64,000 nucleotides of DNA, from positions 1 to 64,000 of the forward strand of contig CANCFT010000009.1 of assembly GCA_947377285.1 (NCBI GenBank). Direction: 5' to 3'. How positions within the stretch are numbered: the stretch's first letter is position 1; each line of letters begins with the position of its first letter. Position numbers and translations under genes: made by a program. Shown here piece after piece: positions 1 through 7,456 of this stretch. Source of the DNA: Bacteriovoracaceae bacterium. GTDB taxonomy: Bacteria; Bdellovibrionota; Bacteriovoracia; Bacteriovoracales; Bacteriovoracaceae. A model generated the notes under the pieces. It was not told where the DNA came from, made no database searches, and worked only from the letters and a program-made list of their open reading frames with translations.

Positions 1-106
1 TCCACCGGAGTGTATTTCTCGATTGAAATATATTGCGGTGGGGGTGACAAATTCCCATTAGATTTAAATTCATCTGTTACTTTCAAGTTTTTTATTGGAG
101 GTAACG

Positions 107-364
107 ATGAAATTAAATATCAAAAAGTGGGCACTGACTCCCCATGCTGTAGAGAGACTTGAAGAAAGAAAAATATCTTTAAAAGAACTCGAAAGTATTC
201 TTAAAAATCTTGACGAGATTATTCCACAAGGTCCAAAATTTATTTTGATGAAAATGTTTGTCCATCGTGATGATAATTGCCTCGCGGTAGTTGTTGTTGA
301 AAAAGAAGGCAGGGATTTATGGCTCGTGATAACGGTTCTCATAAACTTTCAAAAAAGAAAGTAG
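107..364 (+). CDS. DUF4258-type putative toxin
   Basis: An 85-residue basic protein. Its N-terminal half carries the TPHAVERLEER segment typical of DUF4258 proteins, which are small RelE-like-fold candidates often paired with DUF2283 proteins. The ATG at 107 has GGAGG five bases upstream, so I prefer it to an in-frame TTG at 95 that lies inside the leader. The next gene overlaps its end and looks like DUF2283, the usual partner. A toxin role is inferred from family and pairing; no catalytic residue can be assigned by eye. Confidence 0.75.
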   Translation: MKLNIKKWALTPHAVERLEERKISLKELESILKNLDEIIPQGPKFILMKMFVHRDDNCLAVVVVEKEGRDLWLVITVLINFQKRK

Positions 365-564
365 TTAAGAAAGTTAAAGTAGTTAAATCGGTTTATCCGA
401 AAGTTTTACGTGATGAAGAGAATAATTTTTTGTCGATAAAGCTTAAGGCCGGGGTTGAGGCGAAGTCTTATTTGAAGAAAGAAATTTTGTTTTCGGAGAA
501 TGAAGATGGGGAAGTAATTGAGATTCAGGTTGTAGGAGATGTTGTGGAGATTGGGGAGGAGTAG
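319..564 (+). CDS. DUF2283-type putative antitoxin
   Basis: An 81-residue protein with a lysine-rich N-terminus (about residues 9-25) and then a DUF2283-like body: a DEENNFLSI strand, an acidic middle and the closing strand VIEIQVVGDVVEI. It starts inside the 3' end of the DUF4258 gene (46-base overlap), so translation is probably coupled. DUF4258-DUF2283 pairs are a recurring toxin-antitoxin-like arrangement. The basic N-terminal extension could bind nucleic acid, but that is a guess. A copy of its last 31 codons lies downstream at 658-753. Confidence 0.7.
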   Translation: MARDNGSHKLSKKKVVKKVKVVKSVYPKVLRDEENNFLSIKLKAGVEAKSYLKKEILFSENEDGEVIEIQVVGDVVEIGEE

Positions 565-657
565 ATTCACAAAGCTATCATGCACTTTTGCGAAATTAAA
601 GTACCGAATTTTTGATTTGAAAATTGTCACGACATAGATCCCATTTTGCTGGTTCCA

Positions 658-753
658 TTTTTAAATAGATCTAACTTGTTTTCAGAATATAAGGTTAGCA
701 AAATCATCGAAATTCAAGTTGTGGGTGATTTGATTAAGTTAATAGATGAATAA
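658..753 (+). pseudogene. 3' remnant of a DUF2283 antitoxin gene
   Basis: In-frame translation from 658 gives 31 residues and a TAA. They align without a gap to the last 31 residues of the antitoxin just upstream: FSE, then IEIQVVGD in both, with conservative changes after. There is no start codon or ribosome site, and upstream similarity stops near 658. It is the tail of a second, degraded antitoxin copy, either from tandem duplication or from recombination that left only the 3' end. Confidence 0.7.
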
Positions 754-778
754 AATTTTTAAATGTTCAAACATATTT

Positions 779-1048
779 TTAAAGCGCAGTTAATTTACCT
801 ATAGTCAAAGATTTTATTTTAGCAATTTTCTGAATATTTTTTTTAGAATGCTCAAACCTATGAAGACTAATAAGTTCACTATTATTAATTTCATAAGCCT
901 CTAGCTTTTTTGCACTGGCTTTTGGAGAGTTTTTTATTTCTTGGAATTCTTTAAAAGTGAGAACCTTTAACTCAACTGCCATTACATTTTGGATTTGAGT
1001 AAATGAAAGTAGCATTATTAAAGACAGAAATTTAATAGTCATGCTCAT
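779..1048 (-). CDS. Small exported protein, unknown function
   Basis: An 89-residue protein with a Sec-type signal peptide (basic start, hydrophobic run LSLIMLLSF, likely cleavage near VMA, residues 22-24). The mature part is short and lysine-rich, with KVLTFKEFQEIK and a repetitive KIAKIKSL tail. AAGGAG lies just upstream of the ATG at 1048, with a second ATG two codons in. I do not recognise a family. It is probably periplasmic and transcribed alone. Confidence 0.55.
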   Translation of the reverse strand: MSMTIKFLSLIMLLSFTQIQNVMAVELKVLTFKEFQEIKNSPKASAKKLEAYEINNSELISLHRFEHSKKNIQKIAKIKSLTIGKLTAL

Positions 1049-1053
1049 CCTAA

Positions 1054-1287
1054 GCTCCTTTTGTTACCGCTTCCTGCGATAATGAATACGTAAATGCATA
1101 TCTTGTACCAAAACTAAGTGATGAAAATGTATGGGAAGTGGTAGCAATAAATCATTATTCTTTTTTGAGCACCAGAGACTTTTTGACCTTTTTAACGACG
1201 GGATACGGCCCTGAAATTATTTCTACCCAAACTCCCCAAGAGTGGAACTTATCTAGTATACGTAAATTATTTTGCTGGAGACAATAA
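1054..1287 (+). pseudogene. Orphan 3' gene fragment without a start
   Basis: One frame is open from just after a TAA at 1051 to a TAA at 1285-1287 (77 codons). The translation looks protein-like (for example AYLVPKLSDENVWEVVAI, and later FLTTGYGPEI) rather than like random AT-rich sequence. It has no ATG, GTG or TTG with a plausible ribosome site near its beginning. It reads as the C-terminal part of a gene whose 5' end was lost, with the exported-protein gene on the opposite strand now abutting it. The family is not recognised. Confidence 0.4.
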
Positions 1288-1434
1288 ACAATTAACTACA
1301 GCTAAATAAGATTGAACATGGCTTAAACATTACAACTTTAAACATTTTGCTCATTGATAATTGAAGCCACTTTTCAAAATTATATGAATTGTTTATGCTT
1401 TTGAAAATAATGAAAAGCAGGAGTTCTTCAGTAT

Positions 1435-2205
1435 ATGGAAAAGAAAAATGAAATTCTCAATCGTGTTCCCCATATTATTCTGCTTTATTGGATAATTAAA
1501 ATCGCATCAACTACATTAGGTGAAACCGGTGCCGATATGTTTTCCATGACTTTTAATTTAGGTTACGGTGTAACGATCATTATTTTTACTATTTTATTTT
1601 TAATAGCACTTTTTATAAAACTTGCAATAAAACGTTATGAAACAATTTCTTACTGGGTGCTCTTTACAATGACGGCCATTGTAGGAACGGCCATCTCTGA
1701 TTATATAGATCGCACTTTAAAATTAGGATATGCAATGGGCTCAGGATTATTGTTGGCCTTACTTTTTCTAGTTTTAGGCGTTTGGTATAAAACAGAAAAA
1801 TCTATCAATGTAGAAAAGATAACAACTACTAGGGCCGAACTATTTTATTGGTTAGCTTTTCTAGTTGCCAATACTTTAGGTACAGCAGCAGGAGATTATC
1901 TTTCTGATAATTTAGAGTTGGGCTTTATGGTTAGTGCCGCTGCGATTGCAGGCGTACTTGTAGTGACCGCAATATTTCATTATTACACAAAAATTTCCGG
2001 CGTTTTATTGTTTTGGGTTGCCTTTGTTTTAACAAGACCTTTTGGAGCAACATTTGGTGATCTTCTCACAAAAACTCATGAGAAAGGTGGTCTTGGAGTT
2101 GGCACGATTGGTTCTTCAATATTTTTTGGTGTTATGTTGATTTATGCTCTGTTAAGAGAAATTCAAGTTGAGAAAACTAAAAAAATAAACGAACTTGCAA
2201 TTTAA
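1435..2205 (+). CDS. COG4705-type integral membrane protein
   Basis: A 256-residue protein, almost entirely hydrophobic, with about eight membrane segments. It contains four repeats of one helix pattern, each with a T...G....D core: TTLGETGAD (near residue 26), AIVGTAISD (near 84), NTLGTAAGD (near 152) and RPFGATFGD (near 211). This arrangement is typical of the uncharacterised COG4705 membrane-anchored family. The repeated acidic residue within a membrane helix suggests ion or small-molecule transport, which is inference. A terminator-like hairpin follows, so it is probably monocistronic. Confidence 0.8.
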   Translation: MEKKNEILNRVPHIILLYWIIKIASTTLGETGADMFSMTFNLGYGVTIIIFTILFLIALFIKLAIKRYETISYWVLFTMTAIVGTAISDYIDRTLKLGYAMGSGLLLALLFLVLGVWYKTEKSINVEKITTTRAELFYWLAFLVANTLGTAAGDYLSDNLELGFMVSAAAIAGVLVVTAIFHYYTKISGVLLFWVAFVLTRPFGATFGDLLTKTHEKGGLGVGTIGSSIFFGVMLIYALLREIQVEKTKKINELAI

Positions 2206-2247
2206 TAAGATGAAAATAATTATCATTCTTATTTTTTCTTTTTTTTA
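2206..2247 (+). terminator. Probable rho-independent terminator
   Basis: Immediately after the COG4705 stop, a TAAGA...TCTTA dyad with inner TGA/TCA pairs is followed by a run of about 15 nearly uninterrupted T. The stem is AT-rich and imperfect, so it is a modest terminator. It separates this gene from the convergent U32 gene. Confidence 0.5.
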
Positions 2248-2320
2248 ATTTGATGTAATTAATTTTAAATATGAAAAATGTATACGAACTTTTCTCTCCC
2301 TCAAATTAAATTTACAGTCG

Positions 2321-4582
2321 TTAAAGCCCTTGCTCATACTGAGCATTGGTTGAATTAATGACCATTTTTTTTAATGTCACAAAAGCTTCGTCACTTTTAT
2401 CTTTAGCGAGTAACTTTTCAAACTCTTGAATCAAAATAACTTTATCTAGTTTTTCTTTTGAGCCAGAACCAATATCAGTTAGGTCGATAAAAAATTCATC
2501 TAATAAATCTGATAGATCTTTGATCGCTTCAAGATTTAAAAATTGTTCATTATTATAAATACTAGGGTAGCCACCTTTTTGTTTATCAACAGAAAAAGAA
2601 ATACCTTTTACGTTTCTAATGGTGGTTGCCTTCTGGCAAGTTTGCATACAGCTATCATCAATCGCAGGCTTGTTACATCCAACAGTTTGCTGGAAAAAGC
2701 ACTGGCGGCTCGTCATTAACAAAATAGGATGGTAAATACTGTACATTAATTTAAAGTCTTTCGGGCGAGTGATATTTCTCATTTGATTGTGGTTAATCTC
2801 ATTTGAGATAAAGGCACCAGCACAGTTAAACTCTTCTTTAAGTAAAATAAGAGCATGGGAATTAGTTGTATTCATAAAAGGGCCAGCAACCCATTCAATA
2901 CCCATTTCATATGCTTTAAAGGCAATTCCGGTGTTATTGGTGACAATTTTTTTAGGTCTGAGTTGCTCTAAGATTTTAACGGCTTCATTATAATGTTTAC
3001 CAATTTGTACTGCTGGAAACCAAGGAATAAAACGCGGGTTTCTCGTTAAAATTTCAATATATTTAGTGCAACCACCTTTGGAACTTTCTGGATATGTTTC
3101 AGGTAATTTAAAGTAAATATCCGCTTCAGTTAGTTCACCTAAGTGAGCATCTAGTTCATCACTTATTAATATGGATAATTTTGTAGAACTATTTAGTTTT
3201 GGAATTTTTAAAAGCTTTGGAACTTCAGTAAAAGCTATCATATCAATTGAATCATTTAGTAAGTACGCCAATTGATTTTTCATGGCCTTAATTTCTTTAA
3301 AGGGAACAAAAAGATTTTTATCAAAGTTCGAAAAATCCATTGGGAGTACAGAGTACTTTGAATTATTTATATTCTTAAATGTCTTTTGTAATTCTTCTTC
3401 TGTGATTGAAATTGCAGAAGCCTGAACTAATAATGAGCTAGATTTAATTTCAAAGTTTTTGTCACTTGTTTTTGCATTAATGATTAACGGAGAATTTAGT
3501 TTAGCAGAATAGGAAATTGTAAGCTTTGACTTTTCTAGGTTTAGATCTTTCAATTTGTCAGCTAAAGCAGCCCCAAGGACTGCCTTATCATCATAGAGAT
3601 TTTTTCTAACTGTTGTAATTTCACTTTCGGTGTTGGCATTGGCGGAGTTAATAGCATGCTTAACGCTGTAATCCCGGGGACTCTCAATAAACATATCTTT
3701 GGAGAGATTGCCGGTTAAAAAAGAGTTCGTAAAACTTCTATTAAAGACCTTATGCAAGTTCGAATCATCATTAATAAGTTTGCCCGATTTTATAAAACTA
3801 TTGATTTGAGCTCGCCAACTTTCAACAACTGTATATACATAGTGAGCGTCTTTTATGCGGCCTTCGATTTTTAGTGAATCAACTTTTGCATCCACTAACT
3901 GTGGTAGAAAAAAATAAGCAGAGTTATCTTTTAAATTTAGTGGATACTTGTTCCCTGTAGCTGTTACTTCATATTCGTCACGGCAAGCTTGACTGCAGCG
4001 ACCGCGGTTTCCGGAATTACCGACACTGACCGAACTAGAGTAGCATTGACCAGAGAATGCGATACACAAAGCACCGTGGACAAATACTTCCGTTAGCATA
4101 TCGTGCTGATGGGCCAATTCAGATAAAAGTTTTATCTCTGGCAAATTAAGTTCTCTGGATAAATTAACCCGAGTGGCGCCAATTTTATTTAAAAAAAGAA
4201 TTTGACCTTCGTTATGGGTTGTCATCTGAGTGGACGCGTGGATTTTAAGATTTGGAAAATGTTTATTAACAATGTCAAAGACCCCAAGATCTTGAACAAT
4301 GATTCCATCGAGACCGCTATTAACGAGTTGATTAAGTAATTTTACTAAAGCAGGTATTTCGTACTCTAAGATTACTATATTTAGAGTTAGAAAAATTTCA
4401 CAATGATATTCATGGGCCAATCGGATGGCAGTGAATAGTTCATCCATTGATAAATTAGAAGCACGGTTTCGCGCGTTGAAGGCATCAAGACCACAATACA
4501 CAGCATTAGCACCTGCTACGATAGCAGCTTTTACGGCTTCAAGATCTCCACCTGGAGCTAATAATTCAATTTCTCTAGTCAT
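2321..4582 (-). CDS. U32-family protein (RlhA/TrhP-like)
   Basis: A 753-residue U32-family protein. The N-terminus has the family signature LLAPGGDLEAVKAAI, and residues 164-205 carry EVFVHGALCIAFSGQC followed by a glycine/arginine segment. Cysteines 173, 180, 196 and 200 have the four-cysteine iron-sulfur spacing of RlhA/TrhP-type RNA hydroxylation proteins. The middle region (about 300-450) resembles the variable domain between the U32 halves. A C-terminal extension adds more cysteines (CNKPAIDDSCMQTC). Family members once called collagenase-like peptidases include enzymes that make 5-hydroxycytidine in 23S rRNA and 5-hydroxyuridine in tRNA. The exact RNA target here is unknown. The gene starts two bases after the methyltransferase gene and is surely cotranscribed with it. 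Confidence 0.85.
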   Translation of the reverse strand: MTREIELLAPGGDLEAVKAAIVAGANAVYCGLDAFNARNRASNLSMDELFTAIRLAHEYHCEIFLTLNIVILEYEIPALVKLLNQLVNSGLDGIIVQDLGVFDIVNKHFPNLKIHASTQMTTHNEGQILFLNKIGATRVNLSRELNLPEIKLLSELAHQHDMLTEVFVHGALCIAFSGQCYSSSVSVGNSGNRGRCSQACRDEYEVTATGNKYPLNLKDNSAYFFLPQLVDAKVDSLKIEGRIKDAHYVYTVVESWRAQINSFIKSGKLINDDSNLHKVFNRSFTNSFLTGNLSKDMFIESPRDYSVKHAINSANANTESEITTVRKNLYDDKAVLGAALADKLKDLNLEKSKLTISYSAKLNSPLIINAKTSDKNFEIKSSSLLVQASAISITEEELQKTFKNINNSKYSVLPMDFSNFDKNLFVPFKEIKAMKNQLAYLLNDSIDMIAFTEVPKLLKIPKLNSSTKLSILISDELDAHLGELTEADIYFKLPETYPESSKGGCTKYIEILTRNPRFIPWFPAVQIGKHYNEAVKILEQLRPKKIVTNNTGIAFKAYEMGIEWVAGPFMNTTNSHALILLKEEFNCAGAFISNEINHNQMRNITRPKDFKLMYSIYHPILLMTSRQCFFQQTVGCNKPAIDDSCMQTCQKATTIRNVKGISFSVDKQKGGYPSIYNNEQFLNLEAIKDLSDLLDEFFIDLTDIGSGSKEKLDKVILIQEFEKLLAKDKSDEAFVTLKKMVINSTNAQYEQGL

Positions 4583-4584
4583 GA

Positions 4585-5517
4585 TTAATTCCTTTCAGTA
4601 AACCACAATGCAGATTCATCATGATGGGCCTTTAACTTGAGCGTTTGCCCTTTTGTAAGTGACAAAGGTTTTGAGAGCAATTGAACGGCCTGTTTCCAAC
4701 AAGACAATTGAGGTAGGTGAGGAGCAGTGCTAATTTTTGTTTCTTGATCAAGTTGAAGCTCATACCAAAAAGCAACTGCATGACAGGTTCCTGATTCAAT
4801 TATATTAAATTCAATCGGCGTAGTTTCTTTTTCAATTATTTTTTGAAAATCAATTTCAAAAATAGAGGTAGTAGAACTCATCGCACGGTAATCCATTTTT
4901 TCAAGATGATATCCAGTATAGCTAAACTGAGAAAATTGATTGAAGGGAGATAAATTAAAATTTGAAATCGTTTCTACTCGGTGATTTTTATAAATTTCTT
5001 CGGAATCAATAAGTATGGCATAAACTTTCGCACCACTTGGAATGATCTGGGCATTCGGTTTTAACAAATGTTTTTTCGCATGCTCAATGGCCACTAATGC
5101 ATTTTCTCCCAATAATCCGTTATCAAATATTTCAGTGACTAAAATATCGGCACGTTCTGGTAAATCAATTCCCACAACTAAGTTCGTTGAAAGTTTATTA
5201 ATTACTTGAATTTGGTCTTTAAAGCCGTTTCGTTCAATAATAATTTTTGCTTTTTCAGCAACCATGGAAACTTCTTCACAGGTAGTAATATTAGTTGCGC
5301 CATGACGAGCGGCCATCATTGAGAGTAATCCAGAACCAGAGCCAATATCAAGAACAACTCCGCCATTTTTAAGAGCTGACTTAAGAGCTTTTTCATAGGC
5401 GTCATTTCTAATAGTATCGTTCATCATTGGGAAATGCCATGGAACAACCTCTGAAGTCATCGGTACATAACCTGCAGCTATTTCTTCTGGAGTAAAGTCT
5501 TCGAAATTTTTCATCAT
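4585..5517 (-). CDS. PRMT7-like protein arginine methyltransferase
   Basis: A 310-residue class I methyltransferase with protein arginine methyltransferase hallmarks. PWHFPMMND at 26-34 matches the PRMT7-type N-terminal motif. The SAM site is VLDIGSGSGLLS (55-66). The double-E loop is TEIFDNGLLGE, with E129 and E138 nine residues apart as in true PRMTs. The usual THW loop is replaced by SCW near 272-274, followed by KQAVQLL as in PRMTs. PRMTs are mainly eukaryotic, so this is an unusual bacterial occurrence. Being the upstream partner of the U32 gene suggests a protein target in translation or RNA modification, which is inference. The ribosome site is weak; a second ATG follows the first. Confidence 0.8.
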   Translation of the reverse strand: MMKNFEDFTPEEIAAGYVPMTSEVVPWHFPMMNDTIRNDAYEKALKSALKNGGVVLDIGSGSGLLSMMAARHGATNITTCEEVSMVAEKAKIIIERNGFKDQIQVINKLSTNLVVGIDLPERADILVTEIFDNGLLGENALVAIEHAKKHLLKPNAQIIPSGAKVYAILIDSEEIYKNHRVETISNFNLSPFNQFSQFSYTGYHLEKMDYRAMSSTTSIFEIDFQKIIEKETTPIEFNIIESGTCHAVAFWYELQLDQETKISTAPHLPQLSCWKQAVQLLSKPLSLTKGQTLKLKAHHDESALWFTERN

Positions 5518-5661
5518 TTGTGCCTATAAGTAGTTCTGTTTTCACCTATACTAGGCGGATTAGAAAAATTTGTCCCTATTTATATTTATACATTTAGTCT
5601 TTTCAGCGGGTGTCAGTTCGGTAAAAATAAATTGGTGTAAAAATCATGCGAGGGGGATGCA

Positions 5662-6033
5662 ATGCGTGTAATGGTTCTCGTTAAGGCAACGGAGGACAGC
5701 GAAAAAATAGGTTATGCTCCAACGCCTGAAACGCTCAAGATGATGAAAGAGATGGGCCGATTTAATGAAGAGCTAAAGAACGCGGGCATCTTTATTATGG
5801 CCGCTGGCCTCAAGCCTTCTGTAAATGGCAAACGAATTGCGTTCGATGGTACAAGCCGCACCGTTATCGACGGACCATTTCTGCCGAGTAGAGAATTAGT
5901 AGCTGGCTTCTGGATTTGGGAAGTTAAAAATATGGAAGAGGCAGTTGCTTGGGTAAAAAAATGTCCTAATCCGATGGCAGGACCTAGTGAGATCGAAATC
6001 AGACCATTTTATAAGATGACCGATTTGATTTGA
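5662..6033 (+). CDS. YCII-related DGPF-domain protein
   Basis: A 123-residue dimeric alpha/beta-barrel protein of the YCII/DGPF family: MRVMVLVKATEDSE at the start, a central VIDGPF, and the FWIWEVKNMEEAVAWVKKCP helix region. GAGGGGG lies shortly before the ATG. Genes of this type are usually found, as here, next to PhnB-like and sigma-ECF or reductase-like genes; biochemical roles are mostly unknown. It is the first gene of a three-gene unit. Confidence 0.85.
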   Translation: MRVMVLVKATEDSEKIGYAPTPETLKMMKEMGRFNEELKNAGIFIMAAGLKPSVNGKRIAFDGTSRTVIDGPFLPSRELVAGFWIWEVKNMEEAVAWVKKCPNPMAGPSEIEIRPFYKMTDLI

Positions 6034-6064
6034 ATAATCGATCTATCCAATGGAGAGTATTAAT

Positions 6065-6547
6065 ATGCAAATTTCAAAAAATACAATCTGCTTGATGTTT
6101 GACAAAGATGCCGAAAGTGCAGCACGATTTTATGCTGAAACTTTTCCAAATAGTTCAGTAGGCCCAGTTCATCTTGCCCCAACTGATTACCCATCAGGTA
6201 AGGCGGGCGATGTACTGATAGTTGAGTTCACTGTTTTAGGGATCCCGTGCATAGGAGTCAATGGTGGTTCATATTTTAAACATGGCCAAGCATTTTCGTT
6301 CCAAGTTGCCACTGAAGATCAAAAGGAAACAGACACCTATTGGAATGCTATTGTGAAAAATGGCGGTGAAGAAAGTATGTGTGGGTGGTGTAAAGACCGA
6401 TGGGGAATTTCTTGGCAAATTACTCCGCGCACGTTGACGGAAGCCATGGCCTTAGGTGGAGAGGAAGCAAAAAGAGTATTCACTGCAATGATGGAAATGA
6501 AAAAAATTGATTTAGCAGTTATTGATGCTGCTCGCGGAGGAAAATAA
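6065..6547 (+). CDS. PhnB-like VOC-fold protein
   Basis: About 160 residues of the VOC superfamily, of the type annotated as PhnB or 3-demethylubiquinone methyltransferase-like. It has ICLMFDKDAESAARFYAETF at the start, the GIPCIGVNGG strand, and CGWCKDRWGISWQITP near residues 115-130. The start at 6065 has GGAG eight bases upstream; an ATG at 6050 would place that site inside the gene. It ends two bases before the next start, so the trio is one operon. Its reaction is unknown. Confidence 0.85.
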   Translation: MQISKNTICLMFDKDAESAARFYAETFPNSSVGPVHLAPTDYPSGKAGDVLIVEFTVLGIPCIGVNGGSYFKHGQAFSFQVATEDQKETDTYWNAIVKNGGEESMCGWCKDRWGISWQITPRTLTEAMALGGEEAKRVFTAMMEMKKIDLAVIDAARGGK

Positions 6548-6548
6548 A

Positions 6549-7193
6549 ATGAGTAAGGTAAAAGTTGCAGCATTTGCTGTGTCACTTGATGGCTTCGGAG
6601 CTGGTCCAAATCAGAGTCTTGAAAATCCACTTGGAGTGAGAGGACCTGAACTTCATAAATGGTTTTTTAAAACTAAAGTATTTCAAAAAATGCATGGTGA
6701 TGGAGTTGGAGTTGAAGGCGTTGATAATACTTTTGGTGAGCGGTCATTTGAAAATATTGGTGCATGGATTATGGGGAGAAATATGTTTGGACCAATACGT
6801 GGCCCTTGGATAAACGATGAGTGGCGTGGTTGGTGGGGGGGAAATCCTCCTTATCATACTTCAGTCTTTGTTCTTACTCATCACAAGCGCGAGCCTCTCG
6901 TTATGGAAGGGGGAACTACCTTTTATTTTATAACGGATGGAATTGAATCTGCTTTAAAAAAAGCAAAAGAAGCAGCCAAGGGAAAAGATGTTCGTATTGG
7001 TGGTGGTGTGCAAACTATTCGTGAGTATTTGAAAGCGGGACTAATAGATGAGTTGCACTTAGTACACAGTCCAGTATTACTTGGGTCTGGTGAAAATTTA
7101 TTTTCAGGTATTGATATGCCTAAACTGGGATATACAGTGTCTGAAAAAGTAGTTTCAGAGGATGCGACACATATTGTTTTATGTAAGGCTTGA
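6549..7193 (+). CDS. Dihydrofolate reductase-like (RibD C-terminal) protein
   Basis: A 214-residue DHFR-like protein of the RibD C-terminal family. It opens with KVAAFAVSLDGFGAG, has the strand WIMGRNMFGPIRGPW, and the nucleotide-binding segment IGGGVQTIREYLKAGLIDEL followed by LLGSGENLFSG. GGAGG lies upstream of the ATG at 6549, just after the preceding stop. It probably binds NADPH; the substrate is unknown. This family commonly accompanies YCII and VOC proteins. Confidence 0.88.
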   Translation: MSKVKVAAFAVSLDGFGAGPNQSLENPLGVRGPELHKWFFKTKVFQKMHGDGVGVEGVDNTFGERSFENIGAWIMGRNMFGPIRGPWINDEWRGWWGGNPPYHTSVFVLTHHKREPLVMEGGTTFYFITDGIESALKKAKEAAKGKDVRIGGGVQTIREYLKAGLIDELHLVHSPVLLGSGENLFSGIDMPKLGYTVSEKVVSEDATHIVLCKA

Positions 7194-7241
7194 GAGATGA
7201 AGTTGCTCACTATCACAACTTGTTTTTTCATTATTGTTAAT

Positions 7242-7397
7242 TCATTGGTGGAAAAAATAAGCACCATTTCCAAAAAAAATTAAAATAAAGGCAATGATAT
7301 AAAACATTGGACGCCATCGAACTTGTTCATGCCCGAGTTTTTGTTGAATATAAAAAAGTGATGCTGCTTTGCCTTGGTATTTTAAAATAACTACCAC
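7242..7397 (-). CDS. Small single-pass membrane protein (51 residues)
   Basis: A short gene with a GTG start at 7397 and AAAGGA seven bases upstream, a good ribosome site. The product has a basic N-terminal half (KYQGKAASLFYIQQKLGHEQ, then RWRP) and one hydrophobic segment, MFYIIAFILIFF, near the C-terminus. It starts about 60 bases after the recQ stop on the same strand and may be read from the recQ transcript. The family is unknown. Support is the ribosome site and coherent protein character. Confidence 0.5.
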   Translation of the reverse strand: MVVILKYQGKAASLFYIQQKLGHEQVRWRPMFYIIAFILIFFGNGAYFFHQ

Positions 7398-7456
7398 TTA
7401 AATATCCTTTTTTTAATTTATAATTTTAGCAAATTAAATTTTGTGAGAATGGAAAG

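Noticed and set aside
1-162. Frame 1 is open from the window edge to a TGA at 160-162
   Set aside because: It overlaps the well-supported DUF4258 gene by about 55 bases, and I cannot see its start; it may be the tail of an upstream gene, but there is too little sequence to call it.
2321-4582. Calling the U32 protein a collagenase
   Set aside because: The four-cysteine arrangement fits RNA-hydroxylation members; the collagenase label is historical.
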